Positions 1 to 10,755 of a stretch of 64,000 nt of DNA are shown one piece after another. Numbering within the stretch: the first letter of the stretch is position 1; each line of letters starts with the position of its first letter. This stretch comes from Dactylorhiza incarnata (lineage: Eukaryota > Streptophyta > Magnoliopsida > Asparagales > Orchidaceae). The stretch covers positions 3,534,001-3,598,000 of the forward strand of contig JAWHQI010000024.1 in assembly GCA_033032865.1 (NCBI GenBank), written 5' to 3'. The translations under genes were made by a program, and so were the position numbers. Below the pieces are notes generated by a model that did not search any database, was not told the origin of the DNA, and worked only from the letters and a program-made list of their open reading frames with translations.

Positions 1-836
1 GTCTGGAGGACTCGGCGCACCGAGTGGACCCACTCAACAAATATTTTCTTCCAGGTGAGGGAAATAGTGGTGAAGCACAATTCGTCGCGGACATCAGGGA
101 TAGGAGCCAGAGCGAGTGCCAGGAGAGTAGAGGAGGCAAACGCAACATTAATCCCCATGTTATAAGGGAGAGCTTGAGGAGAGGAGTCGGAAACCGCTGT
201 AAGGGAGGATCAGCGAGTGCGAAACAAGGACCAAGCGAGCTTAAGATGCGAGCTAGGGTAACAGGGACAACGAGGACAGAGAGCAACTGAGCGGCGAGTC
301 AGTGAAAGAAAGAGGCAGCGGGCTCCGAGCAGATGGAGCAAAAGGATGAGTGTATACAAGTGTTGAAGCTTGTACGTTGGAGCAACGAGTTGTGGTGCTT
401 GGACGAAGCGAGTTCTGACGCAGGGAGCCGGTGCAGAATGCCATGAATACTCCAGCAGCGTCGGCGAGGATACGACGGCCTCTGGAAGCAGGAGGTTAAG
501 CAGGTGAGCACCGAAGGTATAGGCTGCGAGTACCTGAGGTGAGGTTGCGAGCACCTAAAAAATGGAAAGAGAGAAAAATCTTAATCGGCGAGAGCAAGAG
601 CTCAATCGTCGAGAGTGCTACGAGAGGAATCGAGTCGCTCTGATATCATGTAGAAAAAGAGAATGTAAAATTCCAATATTACTTCACATAAAAAGCTTAC
701 AATACAATATTTGTACACAAATTTATAGGAAGGAGGAGTGAAAACTCAATTCCAAATCAAGATATGGGACTAATTAATACATGAGAAAAATGGGCCTTTT
801 TACATGGTTCTTGTGCACTTTTCAATATTGTTAACA
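1..836 (-). mobile_element. Element D: partial LTR retrotransposon running off the left edge (probably Ty1/copia)
   Basis: Positions 637-648 read, on the minus strand, TGATATCAGAGC, one mismatch from the plant initiator-Met tRNA primer-binding site. They abut a TG...CA segment (649-836), as expected for the 5' LTR and PBS of a minus-strand element whose body lies to the left. Bases 1-636 would be its leader or gag start. They are GC-rich and hold no gag-like frame; the small open frames there are not convincing. To the right of 836 the integrase of element A stops, so D appears to have inserted into A. The second LTR is outside the window, so the family is inferred from the short LTR and its TGTTAACA end. 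Confidence 0.4.
649..836 (-). repeat. Putative 5' LTR of element D (188 bp)
   Basis: The segment starts TGTAGAAAAAG and ends TGTTAACA on the plus strand, giving TG...CA termini directly next to a PBS-like sequence. There is no second copy in the window to compare it with, so the boundaries rest on the termini and the PBS only. Confidence 0.35.
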
Positions 837-3368
837 AAGGAATACAGCTTATTACTTGAAAGATTATCTTGGGTATTCAATATACTAAACCAAGTAAAAA
901 TGTGTAGTTGTCATGCACGATGATGTGTGATAAGAGGTATTGTAGCAATACTTTATCCATGGAATCTAACCAACCCAATCCTTAGGTTTTTCTCCAGTAA
1001 TGTACAATAGGTACATTTCTATGGTCTTGTTGACCATTTTTGGTTGACCATCAAATTATGGGTGGTAAGCTAGCGAGGTGCCAATTTTGTCCCACTCAAC
1101 CTGAAAATCTCTTGCCAAAATTGGTTGGTGAACACCTTGCGCCTTTCCCAAAAAATCGTCTCTAGGAGCCCGTGAAGGCGAAAGATGTGCTCAAAGAATG
1201 CTTAAGAAACGCAAAGAGATTTATATGGGTGAGCTAGATGAATAAAATATACTTCCTTAGAGAAACGATTGACCACCACGAACAAGACAGGGGAAGCTTG
1301 TCGATAAAGTTCATAGATACATCTGCTTAAACCTAAGTAGGGATGGGCATAGGTTGAAGGACTCCCTCTGATAGTAAATGCTCCGGCTTGTTGCACTAGA
1401 AGGTGGAACACTGGGCGGCAAACCTTTGTACATCTCCTTTAAGCCCCTTCCAAAAGAAGTATGCCCATATCTGATGCAAGGTCTTTTGAGCATCTTCGTG
1501 AAATCCATTGTGCACTAAGGCAATGATGGTGGAAATCAACTGCGATGAAGGTAGGAGATAGATCTTGCCTTTGTAGTGATTAAGGCTCTCGATCACCATC
1601 CACAGAACCGAAGTTGTCACCCTTCTGAATACTGTTGCGAAGCTCCACAAGAGTGGGGGATCCCGCAACCTCATCTCGCAAGGTATTAAAGAGACCCACT
1701 AAGGGCCGAGATAAAGCAACTATTTCCCCTGCTCTTCATCTCTGCGTGATAGTGCATCAACCGCCTTATTAAGGCAACTTGCGTGGTATTCCACTGTAAA
1801 GTCAAATCCCAGAAGTTTGCTCACCCAATGTTTTTGTCGGACGGTGATCAATTTTTGTTCCAGCAATTACTTCAAACTGTAATAATTTGTCCGAATGAAG
1901 AACGACCATCCCCACAGATATGGCCGCCGGTGTTGGATGGCGTTGGAGAGCCTAATAAGCTATTGTTCATATGGTAGCAATTTTAAATGATTGGTTGCGA
2001 GTTTGTGGCTGAAGAATGTGATGGAGTGCCTCTCCTGTTGGCGGATTGCTCCAATGCCACACTCTGAAACGTCACACTCAATCTCAAAAAACTTGTGAAA
2101 ATACGGTGAGTACCTGGGTTGAGGAAAGAGCATCCTGTAGGGCCTGGAAGGCCTAGTGGGTGGTCGGTGTCCACTAGAAGGAACCCGACGAAGCAAACCC
2201 ATCGAAGCAAACCCGTCAGGAGCATCGTGAAATCCCATAGTCACGAATGAACTTGCAATAGTAGCCTATGAGGCCCAAAAATCCCTGCAATGCTCTTACT
2301 GTTTGTGGAGTAGGTCATTCTTTAATTGTTAGTATGCTCTAGAAGGGACATTTTTTCCACCGCAGGAAGAGCCGTGGGCTTTTACGAGCTGTAGAATTAT
2401 TTGTACATGGTGTAGGTGCTCGACCCCAGTTTTGCTATAGACAAGATTATCGTTAAAGAAAATCTAAATAAATTTCTGTAGGTGGGGGCTAAATACCTTG
2501 TTCATCAAGGATTGAAATGTGGACAGGGCATTGGTGAGCCCAAAGGGCATCACAAGAAACTCAAAATGGCCATGATGGGTGTGAAAGGCCGTTTTCTCAA
2601 TATTCAGTGGATGCATATGTACTTGATGGTAGTCTGAACGAATGTCCAATTTGGTAAACACATTGGCGCCATGAAGCTCATCCAACATCTCATCAACCAC
2701 AACGATTGGGAATTAATCCTTCAATGTTTTCTCATTCAACTGGTGATGGTCCACACAAAATAGTCAGGAGCCCTCCTTTTGAACTAAGAGGATGGGAGAA
2801 GAGGAAGGCGAGAAACTCAGTCGAATGATCCCTTGTTGTAACAACTTGTGACACTGTTGTTCAATCTCATCCTTTTGGCAGCAAGGGTAACAGTATGGTC
2901 GTACTACCACTGGTGGAATCCATGAAAGTAAGCAAATAGATGGTCGTACCTATAAGGCGGTGGTAAATAGGATGGCTCGGCGAAAACATCTGTGAAGTGT
3001 TGAAGTAGCTCCTCCAGTCTGTCAATTTTGGGCTTTTTCCCATGTAGTATCTGTACATGCGGAAAGACAGTTGGTTTTTGCTCATCCAAATGACATCTCC
3101 TCCTACTAATTTGAAGGTCATAATGGAAGCTGCAAAGTCATATTGCAGCATTGGCACTGATGAAAATGTGCATGCTACCAGAATCCACTAATGTGAGAAG
3201 AGAGTCGCCCACCATGCCCGGTAGAATGTGCATGGTGTGATAGTTGTGGATTCCTGTCATCGCGTGGAGGGAGATCTCTAGCTCATCCTGATAAGTGTCC
3301 TCCTCTTGATCATTTAATTCATCCAATTCTAACTAGAATAATTTCTTACATTGATGCACGCGCGCATA
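837..3368 (-). pseudogene. Element A pol remnant: protease, RT, RNase H and integrase fragments of a Ty3/gypsy retrotransposon
   Basis: The minus strand, read from 3368 downward, encodes in broken frames the pieces of a Ty3/gypsy pol in the usual order. A protease has a VDSGS active-site motif (about 3200). An RT fragment runs from [12 protein letters not shown] to [11 protein letters not shown] (about 2510-2700). RNase H-like remains lie at 2000-2240. Integrase core pieces include VNRFSKE (about 1290) and a YHPQFDGQ-like motif (about 1050-1090). Stops and frameshifts are frequent, so it cannot make a polyprotein. Gag lies beyond LINE-1 at 19127-20285. The 3' end of integrase and the 3' LTR are missing, apparently cut by element D at 836. 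Confidence 0.8.
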
Positions 3369-3454
3369 AACCAGCCGATGTCGGTCCCAAGCTCGGATGA
3401 AAAATGGTGAGGGTTGTGTTAGGTAGACGGTCAGCGTAAAATTTAGTCACCCTT

Positions 3455-4486
3455 ATGAATATGGATCTTTTGAGAAATTGCGCTAAAGCTAGATTGTTCC
3501 CCTTAAGGAACGCGTCTTATGGTCTGAATGCGGCGTCTTGGCAAGGACCGCTACATCTCCAGGATTTGGGTGTAGTGTTAAGTAGGCAAGAGTCCTCATC
3601 GTATGGTCCGAATGCGGCGTCTTGGCAAGGACCGCTGCACCTCCAAGAGGACTTGGGTGTAGTATTAAATATGCAAGAGCCCTCACATATTAGGCATTCA
3701 CATATTAGGCGTCGTAGAAAAATAGATCGTAGGATTTGTGATCGACTTAGGTTTGGAAGTTGGAATATAGGTACGCTAACGGGGAAATCGATGGAAGTAA
3801 TGAATACAATGATTAGGAGAAGTATAAATATTTTATGTCTGCAAGAGACTAAATGGGTGGGTGAGAAAGCTAAATTTTTAAATAATTCAGGTTTTAAATT
3901 ATGATACACAGGAAAAAATAAAACAAGCAATGGAGTAGGTATTATTGTAGATACTACTTGGAGGGATGAAGTTGTTGGGGTAAGCAGAAAAGGTGATAGA
4001 ATTTTAGCTCTTAAATTAATCGTAGGAAAGGAAACTAATAATGTAATTAGTGCTTATGCGCCACAAGTAGGATTAAGTGAAGTTATTAAAGTACAATTTT
4101 GGGAAGACTTAGATGATCTGGTAAGAGCAATCCCACAAAGCGAGAAAATATTCATTGGAGGAGACTTAAATGGACATGTAGGGAAGAAAAATACGAATTA
4201 TACAGATGTTCATGGAGGATTTGGGTATGGAGAAAGAAATGAAGAAGAAAGAACCATTCTAGACTTTGCCATAGCACATGAGCTAGTTGTAACAAATACG
4301 TTCTACATGAAGAGAGAAGAACACTTAATTACGTTCAAGAGCGGACAAAATAAGTCACAAATTGACTATTTTATGACTTGCAAAATGGATAAAAAGATTT
4401 GTAATAATTGCAAAGTCATACCAGGAGAAAGATTGACAACGCAACAGAGGCTAGTGGTGTTGGATGTGCAAATTAAATATAGTAAC
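3455..4486 (+). pseudogene. LINE-1 5' region and endonuclease domain (broken frame)
   Basis: The 5' end carries an imperfect duplication of about 80 bp (about 3515-3595 and 3600-3680). The endonuclease then starts with RFGSWNIGTLTGKS, followed by LCLQETKW, the family's usual asparagine and glutamate motifs of the AP endonuclease-like fold that nicks the target. GGDLNGHVG (about 4160) and SQIDYFM (about 4357) follow in a shifted frame. A TGA at 3902 sits where a tryptophan codon would fit, and further frame changes follow. The segment stops exactly at the GTAAC target site of element B and resumes at 11994. Confidence 0.8.
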
Positions 4487-5719
4487 TGATGTAGGGTAGG
4501 CTGTGTAGTGGCGCTTAGGATGCAAACTAGTGACGTGAGGGGATCGACTTAACCAAACCGATGATTAAATGCAAGACACTATTGACAGGCGAATTTATCA
4601 ACGTAAGCAACCAAAATCATTATAATAAAACATCGCATTCATTCGAGGCAAGATAAGCAATTTTCTTTCGGCGGTTAGGCAATAGCTTTCCTCCGCACGG
4701 AGGGCTAGAATAAGCGCGCGGCGAATTAGGCAACCTGCAGGGCAAGAGATTCACAGGCAAATACAACAAGCTAAAATTCCTTAAAAGCAAAGCATCACAA
4801 CGCGCACAATATATTATACCCAACAAAAGCTTGTCACAAATAACTTGTACAAAATCTGAATAATCTAAGGGCGGCCGCAATCCAACACGGATCTGAAATT
4901 TGGAGGTGGTATGGGACTTCCGGGTGGTGAAACGACTAGATCGGGTACGGGGAATAGTGGATCCACGAATAGGGAAGGTAGGGCTGCGAATACGGGGGAA
5001 GTTGGGGCTGGATCGGGGGCTGGAACGGCGGACTGGACAGATCTGTCCTGGAATGGACAGATCCGGTCGGAGGGGAGTGGAGGGGCGCTGAATAGGGCTG
5101 CTGTGGTGAGGAGGGGTGGTGGCGAGGGGGTGGCTGTGAGCAAAGAGGAGGGGCGGCGGGGTGGTTGCGGGCCAGGAAGGGAGGGGGCGGGGTGGTTGCG
5201 GTATAGGAAGGGAGGCGGCAGCAGGGGTGTAGGCTGGAGAGGGGCGGACAGCAGTTCTGCTGTAGGCGTCGGTTGTAGGAGGTGGCTGGCGGCAAGGGGA
5301 AAGCAGGAGGGATTGGTGGGCGGCAGCAGGGAGGGGTAGAGGAGGAAGGAAAGGAAACTTACCCAATGGAGTCGGCACCACGGGCTCCACGGCGTCGGCA
5401 CCGCGGAAGGATCACCGGAAGCAAGGAAGATGTCTTCTCCAAACTTCAGCAATAAGAATTCAGCCACCCTAAGACTCTTATTTATAAGAAAACAAAACCA
5501 GGGCACCCGGAATCGACGGCTATGATTGGCCGACGGTTCCGTTCCCAAAATTACATAAAATAATATCCGAAATACATAAAGCTATATATGAAAGTGACTC
5601 GATACGACGAGCCGGACGCATCCGCGGTAACGGATCGCCGATTCGATCAAGTCCGTCGGCGCGAATATACGAAGGTGGGGCCCGCCTTGCGCCGAGTTGC
5701 GCTCGATGGTCCCCCATCA
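4487..5719 (-). repeat. 3' LTR of element B (1233 bp)
   Basis: Copy of 10756-11988. It begins TGATGTAGGG and ends CCCCCATCA, a short inverted repeat. The open frames within it (for example 4620-5390 and 4865-5548) recur identically in the other LTR and are proline-rich or compositionally biased, so they are not treated as genes. The stop codon of the element's polyprotein lies inside this LTR at 5647-5649. Confidence 0.96.
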
Positions 5720-8700
5720 ACTCCCCCCGACTGAAAAGCTTTCATCTCCGATGAATGGAGACGATCGTACTGTAGTCGAAGTCCGGGGGCGAGCTGATCA
5801 AGCTCAGCAGCAGCAATCCAAGTGTCGTCGGAAGAAGAACGTCCCATCCAGCGAACCAAGTAGCGGCACACGAGTCCATCCGCGGCGGGGATGAACTCAT
5901 GCGTAATGATCTCAGTAATCTGCTCGACCCTCTGCTCTCGGGGAAAGTGGTCCGGCGATGGTGGTGGTGCCGCCGGTGAAGCCAATGGTGGTGAACTCCT
6001 GGGGAAGTGGGAATCAAGTGGAGACTGGGTAGTGGGGACAAGGGGTGGTGGTGGAAGGGCAGAAGGGCCGCCAAGGTAGGGGTCGGAGTACTCGTGAGGT
6101 GGGAAGTACGGTGTTAGGTCCTCAACATTGAACACGGGGTGGATACCCATGCTCGAAGGAATGTCTAGCTCGTAGGCATTCAACCCGATCCGCCTCAAAA
6201 CACTGTAGGGCCCAATCCGCCTGGCGCTTAATTTCTTGGCAGGCCCCTGAGGGAGCCGTTCCGCACGAACTCGAACCATCACCTGTTCGCCAACCAGAAA
6301 ATGTTTCTCCCGCCTATGTCTGTCCGCCTGTTCTTTATAATGTTCGTTGCTCAAATTGATTTTTCGCCTGACAGACTCATGCAACTCATGCAAATGACGC
6401 GTGAAGGACTCAGCAGACTCACTAGGACGTGACTCAGTCGGGATAGGTATAAGATCAATAGGCTTCCTAGGGTCATAACCGGATACTACCTGGAACGGAC
6501 TCAGACCAGTCGACCTATTGATGGAACTGTTATACGCAAACTCCGCTATAGGGAGTATCGAGTCCCAACTAGACGCGTGCTCACCAACGAGACACCTCAA
6601 CAGGTTACCCAGACTTCTATTCACCACTTCAGTCTGGCCGTCAGTCTGAGGGTGGTAAGCGGAAGAAAACTTAAGCGTAGTCCCGGTCTTGCGCCATAAC
6701 GTCTTCCAAAAATAACTAACGAACCGCACATCTCGATCGGACACGATGGACTTCGGGAGACCGTGTAATCTAAAGACCTCACTCATAAATAAAGCTGCGA
6801 CGTGGGGCGCGTCGAAAATCTTCCTACATGCGATAAAATGTGCCATCTTAGAGAACCGGTCGACCACTACAAAGATAGAATCATGCTTCCGCAGAGTGCG
6901 CGGAAGCCCAAGCACGAAGTCCATACTAATGTCCTCCCAAGGACGATGTGGAACGGGTAAAGGAGTGTATAAACCCGTGTTCTGCTTCGTTCCCTTGGCC
7001 GTTTGGCATACGCGACAATGTCGGACTATACGAGCTACATCTTTCTTCAGGCTCGGCCAATAGAAACGATCCTCTACCATAGCAATCGACTTATCTCGCC
7101 CAAAATGACCGGCGGCACCCCCGGCGTGTAGTTCCCATACTAAATAATCACGATATGAGGTATTGGGCACACACAAGCGGGAGCCCCGGAATAGGTATTT
7201 GTCGATGATCTGAAATCCCTCAACAGGATCAGGAGGGTCCCTCGATAACGCAGTATAAGCCTCAGCAAAATCAGGACAAGTAGAGTAGTCCAGGATCAAT
7301 CTCTCGAAGCCATCCACCTGGGCCCGCAGTGTGTGGAGTAGAGAGACTCGACGACTGAGAGCGTCGGCGGGCTTGTTCTCAACACCAGCACGATGTTTGA
7401 GAACATAGTGGAAATCCTGAAGGTACTCTACCCATTTCGCATGGCGGTGACTCAGCTTCCTCTGAGAGTCGAGGTAGCGTAGGGCCTGGTGGTCCGAATA
7501 CAGCACAAACTCCCGGGGAAGGAGGTAGTGTCTCCAATATCGCAGTGACTGGACGATAGCATAAAATTCCCGATCATAATTCGAGTATTTTTGCTTGGCC
7601 TCATTCAGCTTCTCACTAAAGTAGGAAACTGGGTGTCCCTCTTGACTCAACACTCCCCCAATGCCCATGCCTGACGCGTCACACGCAACCTCGAAGGCTT
7701 TACTAAAATCGGGGAGTCGTAGAACGGGGGCGGACGTCAGCTTGTCCTTTATCTCTTCGAATGCTCGAGTGGCCGCAGGGGTCCACTGAAAATCCCCCTT
7801 GCGCAGGCAACTAGTGAATGGGGCCATAATCGAGCTAAAATTCCTAACGAATCGCCTATAAAAGGTCGCAAGCCCGTGAAAGCTACGGGCCTCATGAATG
7901 GTCGAGGGTATGGGCCACTCACGGATGGACTGGACCTTCTCAGGGTCAACTGACACGCCTGAGGAGGAGATAATAAATCCCAGAAAGTGGACGGACTCAG
8001 ATAGGAAGGAGCACTTCTTTAGGTTGATAAACAGTTTCTCCTTTCGGAGGATATCGAATAAGAGTCTCAAGTGCTCGAGGTGATCTGGCTCACTGTGGCT
8101 ATAGATCAGAATGTCGTCAAAGTAGACGACGAGGAATTTGCCCATATAGGGCCGCAGGACCTGGGTCATGACTCGCATAAACGTGCTCGGGGCGTTCGAG
8201 AGCCCAAATGGCATGACCAGCCACTCGTACAAACCGTCTTTCGTCTTAAACGCCGTCTTCCACTCGTCGCCCTCACGCACTCTGATCTGGTGATATCCGC
8301 TTCGGAGATCGATCTTCGAGAAGATCTGAGCCCCGGACATCGTGTCTAGTAGGTCGTCCAGACGAGGGATCGGGAAACGATACTTTACCGTAATTTTATT
8401 AATAGCGCGACTATCGATACACATACGCCAACTTCCGTCCTTCTTAGGGGTAAGAAGGGCGGGGACGGCGCACGGACTCAAGCTTTCACGGATAAACTGC
8501 TTCCGAAGAAGCTCATCAACCTGCCTCTTGAGCTCAGCGTGCTCAACAGGATTCATGCGATAGTGTGGCAGGTTGGGGAGCGAGGCCCCCGGGACTAAAT
8601 CGATGGCATGTTGAATGTCCCGCAGAGGGGGTAACTCATCAGGAAGCTCCTCTGGCATAATATCCGCAAACTCACCTAGTAAGGGTCGCACGGCGGGGTG

Positions 8701-10722
8701 AATCTCGGGTGTAGGGCAATCAGATGTCATAGTGGCCGCCACTACATACATGATTCCAGCATCGGAGCTATCTCTCAGGAACTCACTATGTCTCAGAATG
8801 TGCACGGGTCTCGAAGCAATCGTGCTAGTGGACGGCTCGACCCGGCCCTTGGTCCTCTCTCTGGGCTGAGTGGGAGATAAAGTGATCTTCCGCCCCTTAT
8901 CATAGAAAACACACGTGTTTGACCGTCCGAAGCACGTGACATCGCGATCAAATAGCCAAGGGCGGCCCAGCAAGACATGGGCGACATCCATAGGGATGAC
9001 GTCGCACCATACTCGGTCCTCAAAGGATGCAATGGTGATCGGAACAAGACAGCGCTGGGTAACCTGGATAGCTGTCTTGTCGACCCAGATGACACGATAA
9101 GGGTGGGGGTGAGGCTCTGCCTTCACCTGCATGCGGTCTAGACCCTTCTGGGCCACGATATTCACACAGCTCCCACTATCGATAGCTAATTTGCAAGGTC
9201 CGCCTGCACTCGGGAAATATGTGTAGAAAATGGTAGTGCGGCGCCAGTCCTCATCAGCACGTGGGGTATGCAGGAAGCGCCTGACTACTCCAACCTCTAA
9301 CGACCGCTCAGCGTCGCTCTCCCAGCCCTCCTCAACGGTGGCAGTGATCTCCTCAGTAGTCTCCACATCTCCCTCTAAAGCGGCCTCTTCTTCCTCAATC
9401 AACAGACTACGTGTAGGGCAGTGGGCCGCTACGTGTCCTCTGCCCCCGCACCTAAAACACTGAATACCCCCAGGCCTCTGGCCCTCGGCAGCGACCGCCT
9501 TCCCCCTCAAATCAGGAGTGACTCGGGGGGGTGGAGTGGCTGCAGCAGTCTGGGCTGGAGCGGGCTTCCTAAACGTCGATGAATCCGTCCGGGAAGGAAA
9601 CTGCTTCGTGCTAGGGGCACGAAGGTACTGCTCATACTCAAGAGCGAGCTGGAATATCTGATCTACAGTCTCCAAGCGGTGGGGAATCAGCTCTCTCCGG
9701 AGATCCGCACGGAGGCCAGCTTTGAATCGAGAGGCAGTGGCAATAGGCTCCTCCGAAATATCGCTCCTAACAACTAGCTCGTCGAATCGAGCCATATACT
9801 CAGCTACGGAAAGCGTCCCCTGACGTAAGCTCTGCAGCTGATCAAGTAGCTGGTCACGGTAGGAAGCAGGGAGGTATTTATCCTTAAGCCTCTCCTTCAT
9901 GTCATCCCATCGGGTGATGGGGTAGTAACCGTCACGATCTAAGGCTCGCTCAACACTAATCCAATACACCTTGGCCTGTCCGACTAACTTCATCTTGGCA
10001 AACCGAACACAACGATCATCACTCATATCGTACCAATCAAAATAGTGATCCATGTCTAAGAGCCAGTCGCTAAATGCCTTCGGATCCAGGCGACCATCGA
10101 ATGTTGGGGCATCGAGGCGAATCCTCCGGGTGATGTCAAGGGCGCGATCACCTCTACGCGGGTCAGGATAATCATCAGGATCGTCGTCACGGTCATAATC
10201 GTGCCGAGCGGGTGGGGGTCCGCGCTCACGTCGTCCCGGTGGGTAATACTCGTCTCGACGCTGGTCATGACGACCGTGTGGAGGGACACGGTCCCTGGGG
10301 CCAGGCTGACGTGGCATGCGGTAAGCTTCCCGCGGGGGCGGGGTTCGGCCACGTGCTGGCTCAGGATTTCGCCTTACTGGCGGAGTGGGGGCTCTCGCAG
10401 GAATCTCACGACGGTAGCGGTCAGCCGGTGGTGGATCACCTCTGACCCGCTGACCGCGGCGGGGGGAGTAGGCCGGATCATCTGCTACCTCATCGTCATG
10501 TAGGGAAGGAGTATCCCTAGCGTTCTCTATCCTATCTAGGCGACGGTTCACCGCGGCAATATCAAGTTGTACGGCCTCAAACTGGGTGCCTAAAGCATCG
10601 AAGCGGTTTAACATCAGACGCTCAAAATCCGTGGTGGCAGCGCTCGAATTCGAGCCTGCCGCTCGATCGTTGGTAACCTGTGGATCTACCATGCTTCTAA
10701 ATGACCTACCACTACGGAGCAT
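5647..10722 (-). CDS. Gag-pol polyprotein of element B (1691 aa, intact, chromodomain-like C terminus)
   Basis: The frame is uninterrupted. I chose the ATG at 10722 (protein start MLRSGRSFRS) because it is the first inside the element after the PBS; the frame itself is open back into the LTR. In order it shows: a charged, proline-rich N terminus; Retrotrans_gag domain (about 180-380); CCHC zinc knuckle CFRCGGRGHVAAHC (about 420); protease with AIDSGS (about 511); RT with YFDDILIYS (about 866); RNase H with ACDASGMGIGG (about 1000-1110); integrase zinc finger (about 1200-1240) and DDE core with MDFVLGLPR, VSDRD and TDGQTEVVNR (about 1264-1370); and a chromodomain-like end, YLVRWMGR (about 1594-1650), which in chromoviruses binds chromatin and steers integration. 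The last 24 codons run through the polypurine tract into the 3' LTR. Confidence 0.95.
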   Translation of the reverse strand: MLRSGRSFRSMVDPQVTNDRAAGSNSSAATTDFERLMLNRFDALGTQFEAVQLDIAAVNRRLDRIENARDTPSLHDDEVADDPAYSPRRGQRVRGDPPPADRYRREIPARAPTPPVRRNPEPARGRTPPPREAYRMPRQPGPRDRVPPHGRHDQRRDEYYPPGRRERGPPPARHDYDRDDDPDDYPDPRRGDRALDITRRIRLDAPTFDGRLDPKAFSDWLLDMDHYFDWYDMSDDRCVRFAKMKLVGQAKVYWISVERALDRDGYYPITRWDDMKERLKDKYLPASYRDQLLDQLQSLRQGTLSVAEYMARFDELVVRSDISEEPIATASRFKAGLRADLRRELIPHRLETVDQIFQLALEYEQYLRAPSTKQFPSRTDSSTFRKPAPAQTAAATPPPRVTPDLRGKAVAAEGQRPGGIQCFRCGGRGHVAAHCPTRSLLIEEEEAALEGDVETTEEITATVEEGWESDAERSLEVGVVRRFLHTPRADEDWRRTTIFYTYFPSAGGPCKLAIDSGSCVNIVAQKGLDRMQVKAEPHPHPYRVIWVDKTAIQVTQRCLVPITIASFEDRVWCDVIPMDVAHVLLGRPWLFDRDVTCFGRSNTCVFYDKGRKITLSPTQPRERTKGRVEPSTSTIASRPVHILRHSEFLRDSSDAGIMYVVAATMTSDCPTPEIHPAVRPLLGEFADIMPEELPDELPPLRDIQHAIDLVPGASLPNLPHYRMNPVEHAELKRQVDELLRKQFIRESLSPCAVPALLTPKKDGSWRMCIDSRAINKITVKYRFPIPRLDDLLDTMSGAQIFSKIDLRSGYHQIRVREGDEWKTAFKTKDGLYEWLVMPFGLSNAPSTFMRVMTQVLRPYMGKFLVVYFDDILIYSHSEPDHLEHLRLLFDILRKEKLFINLKKCSFLSESVHFLGFIISSSGVSVDPEKVQSIREWPIPSTIHEARSFHGLATFYRRFVRNFSSIMAPFTSCLRKGDFQWTPAATRAFEEIKDKLTSAPVLRLPDFSKAFEVACDASGMGIGGVLSQEGHPVSYFSEKLNEAKQKYSNYDREFYAIVQSLRYWRHYLLPREFVLYSDHQALRYLDSQRKLSHRHAKWVEYLQDFHYVLKHRAGVENKPADALSRRVSLLHTLRAQVDGFERLILDYSTCPDFAEAYTALSRDPPDPVEGFQIIDKYLFRGSRLCVPNTSYRDYLVWELHAGGAAGHFGRDKSIAMVEDRFYWPSLKKDVARIVRHCRVCQTAKGTKQNTGLYTPLPVPHRPWEDISMDFVLGLPRTLRKHDSIFVVVDRFSKMAHFIACRKIFDAPHVAALFMSEVFRLHGLPKSIVSDRDVRFVSYFWKTLWRKTGTTLKFSSAYHPQTDGQTEVVNRSLGNLLRCLVGEHASSWDSILPIAEFAYNSSINRSTGLSPFQVVSGYDPRKPIDLIPIPTESRPSESAESFTRHLHELHESVRRKINLSNEHYKEQADRHRREKHFLVGEQVMVRVRAERLPQGPAKKLSARRIGPYSVLRRIGLNAYELDIPSSMGIHPVFNVEDLTPYFPPHEYSDPYLGGPSALPPPPLVPTTQSPLDSHFPRSSPPLASPAAPPPSPDHFPREQRVEQITEIITHEFIPAADGLVCRYLVRWMGRSSSDDTWIAAAELDQLAPGLRLQYDRLHSSEMKAFQSGGVDGGPSSATRRKAGPTFVYSRRRT
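5720..5735 (-). other. Polypurine tract of element B
   Basis: Just inside the 3' LTR the minus strand reads AGTCGGGGGGAGT, a purine-rich run that would prime plus-strand synthesis. It lies inside the polyprotein reading frame. Confidence 0.75.
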
Positions 10723-10741
10723 GCAAAACAGCCCGACCTGG

Positions 10742-10755
10742 GCTCTGATACCAAC
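10742..10755 (-). promoter_or_regulatory. Primer-binding site of element B (initiator-Met tRNA type)
   Basis: On the minus strand, directly inside the 5' LTR, the sequence contains TTGGTATCAGAGC. This is the complement of the 3' end of plant initiator methionine tRNA, the usual primer for these elements. It is intact. Confidence 0.9.

Noticed and set aside
4620..5548. Proline-rich open frames of 256 and 227 codons
   Set aside because: They lie in the LTR of element B and recur identically at 10889-11817. They overlap each other in different frames and show no domain.
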